This document shows, in pieces, positions 51,979 through 60,061 of a stretch of DNA of 64,000 bases. How positions within the stretch are numbered: position 1 is the first letter of the stretch; every line of letters starts with the position of its first letter. Location: assembly GCA_030427205.1 (NCBI GenBank), contig JAUHXC010000005.1:186001-250000 (forward strand), read 5' to 3'. Position numbers and translations under genes: made by a program. Below the pieces are notes generated by a model. It saw only the letters and a program-made list of their open reading frames with translations. It was not told the origin of the DNA and ran no database searches. Source of the stretch: a bacterium. GTDB lineage: Bacteria; Myxococcota_A; Bradymonadia; UBA7976; UBA1532.

Positions 51979-53205
51979 GTGCCCGCGTTCGAATTCTACG
52001 GCATCGACAAGAGCGGCAAAGACGTCAAGGGCGTGCGCGACGCCGACAGCGAGAAGGCGCTGCGCAGCCTGCTCAAGCGCGAGGGCATCTTCCTCACCCG
52101 CGTGGGCAAGGGCCCGCGCAAGGGGCAGAGCCTGCTGTCGACCGAGGTCGACCTCGCCCAGTACTTCGAGCGCATCAAGCCCACCGACATCTCGATCTTC
52201 GTGCGCCAGCTCGCCACGTTGACCAAGGCCGGCATCCCGCTCGTCGAGGCGCTGTCGGCCACCGCCGACCAGACCGAGAAGCCCAAGCTGCGCAAAGTGC
52301 TCGTCCAGATCAAACAGGACGTCAGCGAAGGCGCCAGCCTGGCCCAGGCGGTCAAGAAGCACGACCAGGTCTTCAGCCCGATCTTCCCCAACATGATCCG
52401 AGCCGGCGAGGCCTCGGGCACGCTCGACTCGGTGCTGCTGCAGCTCGCCGAGTTCACCGAGGCCTCGGTCAAGCTGCGCCAGAAGATCACCAGCGCGATG
52501 ATGTACCCGGTGATCATGGTCGGCATCGGCGGCCTGATCCTGTTGGGGCTGTTCATCTACGTCATCCCGCAGATCACCCAGATCTTCGAAGACACCGGCG
52601 CCGACCTGCCCTTCCTCACGACCATGCTCATCGGCTTCAGCCACATCCTGCGGGACTTCTGGTGGCTGATGATGCTGTTGGGCGTGGGCACGGTGTGGGG
52701 CTTCCGCCGCTGGAAGCGCACCAAGGACGGCACCGAGAAGTTCGACCGCTTCACCCTCAAGGTGCCCATATTCGGCGCGCTGGTGCTGATGATCGGCGCC
52801 AGCCGCTTCACCCGCACCCTGTCGACCCTGCTGCGCTCGGGGGTGCCGCTGCTCACCGCGCTCGACATCACCAAGAACGTGCTCGGCAATACCGTGCTCA
52901 TCAAGGTGATCGACGAGGCGCGGATCATGGTCAAGGAGGGCGGCAACCTCGCCCAGCCGCTCAAGGCCAGCGGCCGGTTCCCGCCGATGGTGACCCACAT
53001 GATCGCCGTCGGCGAGCGCTCCGGCGCGCTCGAAGAGATGCTGACCGTCGTCTCCGAGGCCTACGAGTCGCAGGTCGAGAGCCGGGTCGCCGGCCTGACC
53101 AGCCTGCTCGAGCCGGTGATGATCGTCGGCATGGGCATCACCATCGCGATCATCGTGTTCGCCGTATTGATGCCGATTCTGCAGCTCAACGAATTCGTCC
53201 AGTGA
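51979..53205 (+). CDS. gspF: T2SS inner-membrane platform protein GspF
   Basis: 408 residues from a GTG with a GAGGGGG ribosome site. It has the family layout: an N-terminal cytoplasmic domain with the T2SSF start (FVRQLATLTKAGIPLVEAL), a first transmembrane pair (near residues 175-205; GGLILLGLFIYVIPQI, and around 217-240), a second T2SSF repeat (FTRTLSTLLRSGVPLLTALD), and a final C-terminal transmembrane segment (MIVGMGITIAIIVFAVLMPI). Forms the inner-membrane platform with GspE, GspL and GspM. Starts 3 bp after gspE ends. Confidence 0.95.
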   Translation: MPAFEFYGIDKSGKDVKGVRDADSEKALRSLLKREGIFLTRVGKGPRKGQSLLSTEVDLAQYFERIKPTDISIFVRQLATLTKAGIPLVEALSATADQTEKPKLRKVLVQIKQDVSEGASLAQAVKKHDQVFSPIFPNMIRAGEASGTLDSVLLQLAEFTEASVKLRQKITSAMMYPVIMVGIGGLILLGLFIYVIPQITQIFEDTGADLPFLTTMLIGFSHILRDFWWLMMLLGVGTVWGFRRWKRTKDGTEKFDRFTLKVPIFGALVLMIGASRFTRTLSTLLRSGVPLLTALDITKNVLGNTVLIKVIDEARIMVKEGGNLAQPLKASGRFPPMVTHMIAVGERSGALEEMLTVVSEAYESQVESRVAGLTSLLEPVMIVGMGITIAIIVFAVLMPILQLNEFVQ

Positions 53206-53270
53206 GGCCCGGCCCGCTGCGACCACAGCCAGAGACCGGGGGCCGCGCCCCCAAGACGAGGAGAGACGCC

Positions 53271-53714
53271 ATGCGCCGCCGCCACAACCTCAGCCGCCGC
53301 GTCGCCGCCGCCCGCCAGGGCGAGCGCGGCATGACCCTGCTCGAGATCATGATCGTCATCGCGATCCTCGGCATGCTCGCCGGGGTCATCGTCGTCGCGG
53401 TGATGAACCAGCTCGACAACGCCAAGATCAAGGCGACCCAGCTCAAGATCGGCAACGTCAAGAGCGCGGTGAACACCTTCTACGCCACCGTCGGCCAGTA
53501 CCCGACCCAGAGCGAAGGCTTCCGCATCCTGCTCAACCCGCCCGACGGCCTCAAGCCGATGCTCGAGGGCGAGCCCAAGGACGAGTGGGGCAACGCGCTG
53601 ATGTACTTCAACCCGCCCAAGCAGGGCAACGCGCCGTTCGAGATCCGCAGCAAGGGCGCCGACGGCCAGGAAGGCACCGACGACGACCTGAGCAGCATCA
53701 AGCGCACCAACTGA
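53271..53714 (+). CDS. gspG: T2SS major pseudopilin GspG
   Basis: 147 residues. Prepilin leader ends QGERG, with cleavage before Met-Thr-Leu-Leu-Glu. The conserved Glu5 is present, followed by a hydrophobic helix (IMIVIAILGMLAGVIVVAVM). The C-terminal domain has YPTQSEGFRILL.. and an acidic loop GADGQEGTDDDLSS, matching the GspG calcium site. The leader is somewhat longer than usual (about 20 residues, Arg-rich). Main subunit of the pseudopilus. Confidence 0.95.
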   Translation: MRRRHNLSRRVAAARQGERGMTLLEIMIVIAILGMLAGVIVVAVMNQLDNAKIKATQLKIGNVKSAVNTFYATVGQYPTQSEGFRILLNPPDGLKPMLEGEPKDEWGNALMYFNPPKQGNAPFEIRSKGADGQEGTDDDLSSIKRTN

Positions 53715-53736
53715 CGGCGGATGAGGGTCCACGGCG

Positions 53737-54171
53737 ATGAAGCGGCATGCACCACAGCGGGATGAGCGCGGGCTGACAGCGGTCGGCGTCGCGTTCCTGC
53801 TCGTGGTCGGCGCGCTCTTCGTCTTCGTGGGCTACGCCGCGGTGGTGAACCAGACCTGCGGCAGCAAGATCAAGCCGACCCAGCGCAAGATCAGCAACGT
53901 CAAGAGCGCGGTGAACACCTTCTACGCCATCGTCGGCCGATACCCGACGCAGTGGGAAGGATTTCTCCCGCTGCTGCATCCGCCCGACGGCCTCAAGCCG
54001 ATGCTCGAAACGCTGCCGCGGGACGACTGGGGCAATGTGCTGCTGTATCTCTCGCCGCCTCTCGCGAGCCACGTGCCCTTCGAGATCCGCAGCGCCGGCG
54101 CCGACGGCGTCTGGTTCACCGATGACGATCTGAGCAGCGTCCGCCGCGACCGCCCGACCTCCGGGGAGTGA
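53737..54171 (+). CDS. Second GspG-like pseudopilin lacking Glu5
   Basis: 144 residues. It is a tandem duplicate of the gspG at 53271. A 36-base stretch (53894-53929) is identical to 53452-53487 of gspG, and a 29-base stretch encoding PPDGLKPML is identical as well. The prepilin site survives as RG followed by LTAVG, so position 5 is Gly instead of Glu. The N-terminal helix (VAFLLVVGALFVFVGYAAVVN) differs from gspG and a Cys is present soon after it (NQTCGSK). The C-terminal domain keeps the acidic calcium-type loop (GADGVWFTDDDLSS). Glu5 usually guides subunit placement and N-methylation, so this copy may cap or modulate the pseudopilus, or be decaying. Not known to me as a named family member. 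Confidence 0.8.
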   Translation: MKRHAPQRDERGLTAVGVAFLLVVGALFVFVGYAAVVNQTCGSKIKPTQRKISNVKSAVNTFYAIVGRYPTQWEGFLPLLHPPDGLKPMLETLPRDDWGNVLLYLSPPLASHVPFEIRSAGADGVWFTDDDLSSVRRDRPTSGE

Positions 54172-54183
54172 AACCACGACGCC

Positions 54184-54849
54184 ATGAGCCGCAGAAGACC
54201 ACCACGACGATTCGCAGCGCAGCGGGGCTTGACCCTGCTGGAGCTGATCATCGTCATGGCCATCTTCATCATGCTGCTCGGCCTCGGCGCCAGCGGGCTC
54301 AACAACCTCTCGTCGACCCAGCTGCGCACCCAGACCAACCGCATGGCCGCGGCGCTGCGCCACGCCTACAGCCGCACGGTCGCCACCGGGCTGTACATGC
54401 GCATGGTGCTCGACTTCGAAGCCGACGCGTACTCGGTCGAGGCCTCGGCCATCCCGGTGTTCATCTTCCGCGAAGAGGACGCCCGCTGGCGGGCGGCCAT
54501 GGAAGCCCAGCGGGACAAGGACGTCGAAGAAGGGGTGGCGATCATCGACACCCGGGCCGACTTCAAGGTCGACAACGTCATCCCCAAGATCACCATGGAG
54601 AAGGGCATCCAGATCGACAGCGTGCTCATCGCCGGGGACGACGACCCGGTCAACGGCGGGCAGGCGTCGATCCACTTCTTCCCCAACGGCTTCGTCGAGC
54701 CGGCGATGATCTACATCTCCGACGGCGACGAAGAGTTCCGCACCCTGATCATCAGCCCGATGACCGGCAAGGTGACCCACCTCGCCGGCAAGGTCGACCC
54801 GGGGCGCGACTTCGGCGAGCCGGACAAGGTCGAGGAGGAAGGCCGATGA
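54184..54849 (+). CDS. gspH: T2SS minor pseudopilin GspH
   Basis: 221 residues. Prepilin leader RRFAAQRG, with cleavage before LTLLELIIVMAIF (Glu5 present). The C-terminal part (GADDDPVNGGQASIHFFPNGFVEPAMIYISD-type strand pairs) is the GspH/FimT globular fold. Start is 12 bp after the GspG-like stop. The 3' end overlaps gspI by 4 bases (ATGA). Confidence 0.85.
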   Translation: MSRRRPPRRFAAQRGLTLLELIIVMAIFIMLLGLGASGLNNLSSTQLRTQTNRMAAALRHAYSRTVATGLYMRMVLDFEADAYSVEASAIPVFIFREEDARWRAAMEAQRDKDVEEGVAIIDTRADFKVDNVIPKITMEKGIQIDSVLIAGDDDPVNGGQASIHFFPNGFVEPAMIYISDGDEEFRTLIISPMTGKVTHLAGKVDPGRDFGEPDKVEEEGR

Positions 54850-55550
54850 CGCGCCCCTCCCCCACCCCGCGTTCGCCCGCGCGCGACCGCCAGCGCGGCT
54901 TCACGCTGCTCGAGGTCATGATCGCCATGGCGCTGCTCGTCGTGGCCCTCGCCGCGCTCATCGGCCACGAGGCCGTCGCGGTGCAGATGAGCCACTACAG
55001 CAACCGCGCCAGCCAGGCCGCGCTGCTCGCGCAGGGCAAGCTGCTCGACGTCGAGCACACCCTCAAGGTCGACAACATGGAGGCCTTCGACGACTGCGAA
55101 GAGGGCGATTTCATCTCCGAGGGCTACCGCGAGTTCAAGTGGAAGGCCTGCGCCTACAAGGTGGAGTTCCCCGACGGGGCCGCCGAGGCGCTCACCGAAG
55201 ACCTGATGGGCATGGTCGGCGGGCTGGGCATCCCCGGGCTCGACCCCAAGGCGCTCGCCGGCCCCGGCGGGGCTCAGGCCGCCGGGGCAGCGGCGATGGC
55301 CGCGGGCGCCGGCGGCGGCCAGGCCGCGCGGGTGATGGGTCAGGTGCAGATGGCCATCGGCGCGGTGCCGATGTTCATCCAGCAGCTCGAAGACAAGGTG
55401 CGCAAGGTCAAGCTCGAGATCCGCTGGCGCGACGCCATCGAAGACCGGGTGCTGCTCATCGAGCGCTTCGTCACCACGCTCGGCGCCGATCCGAGCAACG
55501 AGCCGCCGCCGCCCGACGGCTCGGCCGAGCAGGTCCCGTTGGTGCCATGA
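54846..55550 (+). CDS. gspI: T2SS minor pseudopilin GspI
   Basis: 234 residues. Prepilin site QRG followed by FTLLEVMIAMALLVVALAAL (Glu5 present). The body is longer than typical GspI (about 120-130 residues) because of an Ala/Gly-rich insert (about residues 118-160; AGPGGAQAAGAAAMAAGAGGGQ). It then resumes a beta-strand pattern (VRKVKLEIRWRDAIEDRVLLIERFVTTL) and a short Pro-rich tail. Start and stop overlap the neighbouring genes. Confidence 0.85.
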   Translation: MTRPSPTPRSPARDRQRGFTLLEVMIAMALLVVALAALIGHEAVAVQMSHYSNRASQAALLAQGKLLDVEHTLKVDNMEAFDDCEEGDFISEGYREFKWKACAYKVEFPDGAAEALTEDLMGMVGGLGIPGLDPKALAGPGGAQAAGAAAMAAGAGGGQAARVMGQVQMAIGAVPMFIQQLEDKVRKVKLEIRWRDAIEDRVLLIERFVTTLGADPSNEPPPPDGSAEQVPLVP

Positions 55551-56452
55551 TGCGGCGGGTATACACCATACGCGCCCGGCGCGCGCGGGGCTTCACCCTG
55601 GTCGAGGTGATGATCGCCATCGCGCTGCTGGCGCTGGTCAGCACCGCGCTGGTCACCGCGTTCACCACCTCGTTCGAGACCAAGAGCCGGGTGACGGCGG
55701 TCAACGAGCGCTACCACGAAGGCCGGCAGACGCTGACCCGCATGGCCCGCGAACTGCGCATGGCCTTCCTGCGCCCCGAGGTGCCCGAAGAGCTGCGCGA
55801 AGAAGACCCGATGATGCTCACCCGCTTCGAGGGGCGGGAAGACCAGCTGCACTTCGCGACCACGGCTCACCTGCGCATCCACGCCGGCTCGAAGGAGTCC
55901 GACCAGAGCGAGGTGGCCTACTACCTCGGCCGCAGCGACCGCGACAGCGGCTTCGAGGGGCGCACCCTCTTCCGCCGCGAGTCGAAGCGGGTCGACAACC
56001 GCCCCGAGCGCGGCGGCTACATCTACCCGGTCGTCAGCGGGGTCAAAGAGTTCAAGATCGAATACTGGGAAGACAACGGCACCGGCAGCGACAACTGGCG
56101 CCGCACATGGAACAGCCACGATGACCCCAAGGAGCCGCTGCTGCCGGCCCGGGTGCGCATCACCCTCGAGCTCGAGAGCCCGATCGACGGCGGCCCGCCC
56201 ATCCGCTTCGTGACCCAGGCCGCGCCCCAGCTGCGGCGCCCGATCACCGCCATCGAAGAGTTCCAGCCCTTCGACTCGGGCAACCCCCTGGGCAACGACA
56301 AGGCCCGGGAGAACCTCAAGAACCAGCTCGACCAGATCGGCAACTTGGGCGGCGGCGGCCTGCCCGGCAACGGCGGCTTGCCCGGCGGCAACGCGCTGGG
56401 CGGCGGAGGCTCGGGGCTCAACCTGGGCGCGCCGGCGAGGGGCTCCAAGTGA
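55547..56452 (+). CDS. gspJ: T2SS minor pseudopilin GspJ
   Basis: 301 residues from the first of two ATG codons. Prepilin site ARG followed by FTLVEVMIAIALLALV (Glu5 present). Globular GspJ-like beta domain (VVSGVKEFKIEYWEDNGTGSDNWRRTW..LPARVRITLELES). The C terminus carries a Gly-rich low-complexity tail (GGGGLPGNGGLPGGNALGGGG), not usual for the family. Overlaps gspI and gspK. Confidence 0.85.
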   Translation: MMRRVYTIRARRARGFTLVEVMIAIALLALVSTALVTAFTTSFETKSRVTAVNERYHEGRQTLTRMARELRMAFLRPEVPEELREEDPMMLTRFEGREDQLHFATTAHLRIHAGSKESDQSEVAYYLGRSDRDSGFEGRTLFRRESKRVDNRPERGGYIYPVVSGVKEFKIEYWEDNGTGSDNWRRTWNSHDDPKEPLLPARVRITLELESPIDGGPPIRFVTQAAPQLRRPITAIEEFQPFDSGNPLGNDKARENLKNQLDQIGNLGGGGLPGNGGLPGGNALGGGGSGLNLGAPARGSK

Positions 56453-57819
56453 GCGCCCTGCCCCAGAGCCGCCGCGGCCGCGGCCGCGGCCGTCGGCAGA
56501 GCGCCGGCGTGGCGCTGCTGATGGTCATCGCCTCGATCACCATCCTGGCGCTGGTGCTGCTCGAGTTCAGCGGATCGGCCCGCACCCACCTCAGCGCGGG
56601 CACCAACATCCGCGACGACATCCGGGCGCAGACCGCCGCCGACACCGCGATGGTGCTCACCCGGGCCTGCCTCGACCCGACCGCGTGGGGCCCGGCGGCC
56701 AGCATGCAGAGCAAGCTCGACCTCGAGAAGCTGTGCGACATGATGCTGAAGATCTTCACCGAGGGCCGCCTCGACCTGCCCATCGGCGGGCTGTCGATGG
56801 AGCTCGAGGGCCTCGAAGGCACCGGCATGGAGAAAGGGGTCATCGAGCACTTCGAACTGCGCCCCGAGGCGTCGTTCATCGGCCTCGCCGGCCTGCTCTG
56901 CCCCGGCCAGCGCAACGGCTGCGAGGTGCAGCGCTCGACGGTGCGCATGATGCGCACGGTGCTGTGCAACCCGCGCATCAACTACATCTTCGAGCGCGAG
57001 CAGGCCGACGGCAAGGCGTATACCCGGGCCGACATCATCGCCAACATCATCGACTGGATGGACCCCGACGACAGCCGGGTGCAGGTCGACATCTTCACCG
57101 GCCGGGTCGCCGACGACCTCGGCGAAGGCGAAGACAGCTACTATCGCGACGTGCAGGGCGACCGCTATCGCAGCAAAGACGCCCCGATGGACAGCATCGA
57201 AGAGCTGCGGCTCATCCGCGGCATCAACGACGAGCTGTTCTTCTTCCTGCAGAACCGGGTCAGCGTGCACGCCTCGGGCAAGATCGACTTCAACACCGCC
57301 TCGGCGGCGACGATCGCGACGATCCTCAAGTCGATGAACAACCGGCTGACCCTGCTCGACGGCAACTCGGGCGACGAGTGCGCCGACAACAGCGACGAGC
57401 GCTACGCGGTCGAGGCCCAGATCGAGCGCTACGCGCAGCTCGTCGTCGAGGCGCGCAACATGAAGAGCGCCTTCGCCATGCTCGGCAACGCGGTCAAGAG
57501 CGCGCAGAACGCGCAGCAGCTCATCGCCGATCCGGTCAAGGTCATCCAGCCCTACATCATGCTGCAGAGCAACCAGCCCGACCCCACCATGGCGGCGCTG
57601 CTGTATCTCGAGCGCAAGGGCTGGACGCTGCAGGACTATACGATGGCCCAGCAATTCGGCGCGGCGGCGTCGGGCGGCTTCGCCGCGCTGGTCAAGACCG
57701 AGAGCAATCTGTATCGATTGCGGGCCCGCGCGCGGGTCGGCAACATCACCCGCACCGTCTTCGCGGTGCTCAAGCGTGACGGCAAGATCATCCGCACGCT
57801 GTACTACCGGGAGGAGTGA
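56449..57819 (+). CDS. gspK: T2SS minor pseudopilin GspK
   Basis: 456 residues from a GTG. GspK is the largest pseudopilin and, as usual for it, has no Glu5 (SAG followed by VALLMVIASITI). The rest is a two-domain alpha/beta body with NTASAATIATILKSMN in the region of the SAM-like domain. It probably caps the pseudopilus tip with GspI and GspJ. GTGA overlap with gspJ, TGATG overlap with gspL. Confidence 0.9.
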   Translation: MSALPQSRRGRGRGRRQSAGVALLMVIASITILALVLLEFSGSARTHLSAGTNIRDDIRAQTAADTAMVLTRACLDPTAWGPAASMQSKLDLEKLCDMMLKIFTEGRLDLPIGGLSMELEGLEGTGMEKGVIEHFELRPEASFIGLAGLLCPGQRNGCEVQRSTVRMMRTVLCNPRINYIFEREQADGKAYTRADIIANIIDWMDPDDSRVQVDIFTGRVADDLGEGEDSYYRDVQGDRYRSKDAPMDSIEELRLIRGINDELFFFLQNRVSVHASGKIDFNTASAATIATILKSMNNRLTLLDGNSGDECADNSDERYAVEAQIERYAQLVVEARNMKSAFAMLGNAVKSAQNAQQLIADPVKVIQPYIMLQSNQPDPTMAALLYLERKGWTLQDYTMAQQFGAAASGGFAALVKTESNLYRLRARARVGNITRTVFAVLKRDGKIIRTLYYREE

Positions 57820-59426
57820 TGGCGACCAAGATCGTCGGCCTCGATCTCGGCACCCACACCGTCAAGGTGTGCGAACTGGTGACCACATTCCGCAACTTCG
57901 AGCTCGTCGGCTTCGGCCACGAGCCGGTGGGTGCGGTGGACGAGGCCCCCGACTTCGAGGCCCTCGCCGCCGCCGCCCATCGCCTGCTCGAGCGGCGGGG
58001 CCTCCTCGGTGAGACCCTGATGTGCGCCGTGCCCCCGGGCATGTGTGCGACCACCAGCCTCGACCTGCCGTTCGACCAGCCCAAGAAGATCGAAGCCGTG
58101 CTGCCGATGCAGCTCGACGATCTCATCCCCGTCCCGGTGGACGACGTGGTCTACGACTACCAGATCACCGAACGCCGGGAAGACGGCGGCGCGCGGGTGC
58201 TGGTGGCCTATGTGCGCCGGGACCGCTTCGCCGAGCTGCTCGCCGCCCTCGAGGCGGCGGGCATCGACCCCAAGGTCGTCGGCATCGGGCCTTTGACCAC
58301 CTTCAACCTCTACGACCACGCGGTCGGCGCCGAGGCCCACGCCCCGGTGGCCATGCTCGACCTGGGGCACGGCCACAGCGAGCTGTCGGTCTACGACGGC
58401 GGCGAACCGCGGGTGGTGCGCGACATCCCCGGCGGCGGGCGCGACGTCACCATGGCGCTGGCGCAGGCGTTTCACGTCGAGCCCGACCAGGCCGAGCGCG
58501 GCAAGCTGCAGGAGGGCTTCGTCGCTCCGGCCAGCTTCGTGCCGCAGGACGTCGACCCGGCCACCGGCGCCTCGCGCCAGAAGCTGGTCGCCGACGCCTG
58601 CCGCGGCGCGCTGCGCGGGCTGGTGCGCGAGGTGCGGCGCTCGTTCGTGGCCCACGAGATGGCCGCCGGCCGTGCCGTCGAGCGGATCTACCTCACCGGC
58701 GGGGCCAGCCTGCTGCGCGGGCTGCCCGAGTACCTCGAGCACGAGCTGAAGATCCCGGTCATCGCGCTCGACCCGCTCAAGACCGGCTTCAACAAGCTGC
58801 CCGCCGGCGGCGAGGCGGTGCGCCCGTTCATCGCCAAGGCCATGGCCCTCTCGCTGCGGGCCTTCACCCGCACCCACCAGAGCCAGGTCAACTTCCGCAA
58901 GGGCGACTTCGCCTACACCGGCGACTTCGGCTTCCTGCAGGGGCGCATCATCACCCTCGCCGTCGCCGCGCTGTTGATGATCATGCTCGGCTCGCTGGTG
59001 GCGCTGACCAAGAAGCAGCAGCTCGAGGCCGAGTACGCCGCCATCCGGGCCCGGGCCGCCGCGCTCAGCGTGCCGATCCTGGGCTACGAAGACGACGACG
59101 TGCAGCTGCTCTACGACACCGTGATGGTCACCGACCGCAAGAAGCAGGCGGGCATCCCCGACTACGACGCGCTGCAGATGCTGGCCCAGGTCTCCGACAA
59201 GATCCCGTTCGACCTGGTCGTCGACCTCGACACCGTCGACATCGACGTCGAGAACAAGCGCATGCAGCTCGGCGGCAAGACCGGATCGGGCGGCGACGTC
59301 GAGCGCATCGTCGAAGCGCTGCGGGCCACCGACTGCTTCAAGGGCGAGATCAACAAAGAGCGGGTGGAGAAGTCGGTCGACGACCGCACGAAGTTCCGCC
59401 TCTCCGCCACCGCCACCTGCATCTGA
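57819..59426 (+). CDS. gspL: T2SS GspL of PilM/PilN type
   Basis: 535 residues from the ATG at 57819 (GGAGG ribosome site). Residues 1-360 form an actin-like PilM domain (VGLDLGTHTVKVCEL, MLDLGHGHSELSVYDGG, YLTGGASLLRGLPEYLE). A single transmembrane segment (about 375-395) and a PilN-like periplasmic alpha/beta domain follow. In this operon it holds the GspL place, contacting GspE and GspM. The full PilM-like part points to the close tie between T2SS and type IV pili. The stop is 14 bp before gspM. Confidence 0.85.
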   Translation: MATKIVGLDLGTHTVKVCELVTTFRNFELVGFGHEPVGAVDEAPDFEALAAAAHRLLERRGLLGETLMCAVPPGMCATTSLDLPFDQPKKIEAVLPMQLDDLIPVPVDDVVYDYQITERREDGGARVLVAYVRRDRFAELLAALEAAGIDPKVVGIGPLTTFNLYDHAVGAEAHAPVAMLDLGHGHSELSVYDGGEPRVVRDIPGGGRDVTMALAQAFHVEPDQAERGKLQEGFVAPASFVPQDVDPATGASRQKLVADACRGALRGLVREVRRSFVAHEMAAGRAVERIYLTGGASLLRGLPEYLEHELKIPVIALDPLKTGFNKLPAGGEAVRPFIAKAMALSLRAFTRTHQSQVNFRKGDFAYTGDFGFLQGRIITLAVAALLMIMLGSLVALTKKQQLEAEYAAIRARAAALSVPILGYEDDDVQLLYDTVMVTDRKKQAGIPDYDALQMLAQVSDKIPFDLVVDLDTVDIDVENKRMQLGGKTGSGGDVERIVEALRATDCFKGEINKERVEKSVDDRTKFRLSATATCI

Positions 59427-59440
59427 GGAGGAGCTGAGAC

Positions 59441-60061
59441 ATGGCCGAAAAGAGCCGCATGCAGAGCCTCTTCGACGCCTTCGACCGCCTCTCGGGGCGG
59501 GAGAAGGTCATGGTCGGCGGGCTGGTCGGCGCGTTCATGCTGACCGTGCTGAGCATCATCTGGCTGGTCTTCTCCAGCCAGATCAACGCCCTCGAAGAGC
59601 GCAACCAGAACGCCCGCGAGGCGATGAGCGAGGTGATGGCCCTCAAGGACACCTACCTCGCCCAGAAGGCCAAGCTCGACGCCAAGAAGTCGCTGCTCGA
59701 CAACAACGACATCAAGCTGGTGCGCCTCATGGAGAACGAGGCCAAGCGCCAGGGCATCGAGATCGACGACTTCAAGGAAGACAAGCGCTACATCACCGAG
59801 AATCACCGGCGGGCGCGCCCGCAGGGGGACGGTGACGCGCCGCCGCCCAAGATCCGCGACCTCGTCGAGGTCAGCCAGACCGTCACCATGCGCCGTATCT
59901 CGCTCGAGCAGCTGAGCAACTTCCTCGCCGCGCTGCAGCGGCGGCCGGAGCCGGTGCGGGTGACCGACCTCAACGTCAGCACCCTCACCAGCGACCGCCA
60001 GGTGCTGCGGGTGGTCAAGGTCAAGGTCTCGACCTACCGCAACGAAGAGGTGAAGCTCTGA
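59441..60061 (+). CDS. gspM: T2SS GspM of PilO type
   Basis: 206 residues. Short cytoplasmic end (RMQSLFDAFDRLSGREK), one transmembrane helix (about 23-46), a coiled segment, and a small alpha/beta periplasmic domain (RRISLEQLSNFLAALQRRPEPVRVTDLNVS). Layout of the PilO/GspM family. Partner of GspL in the inner-membrane platform. Ends in a TGATG overlap with gspN. Confidence 0.8.
   Translation: MAEKSRMQSLFDAFDRLSGREKVMVGGLVGAFMLTVLSIIWLVFSSQINALEERNQNAREAMSEVMALKDTYLAQKAKLDAKKSLLDNNDIKLVRLMENEAKRQGIEIDDFKEDKRYITENHRRARPQGDGDAPPPKIRDLVEVSQTVTMRRISLEQLSNFLAALQRRPEPVRVTDLNVSTLTSDRQVLRVVKVKVSTYRNEEVKL

Noticed and set aside
49972..53226. A 1084-residue open frame opposite gspD-gspF
   Set aside because: Antisense to well-identified T2SS genes; product is Ala/Asp/His/Gln-rich and shows no domain.
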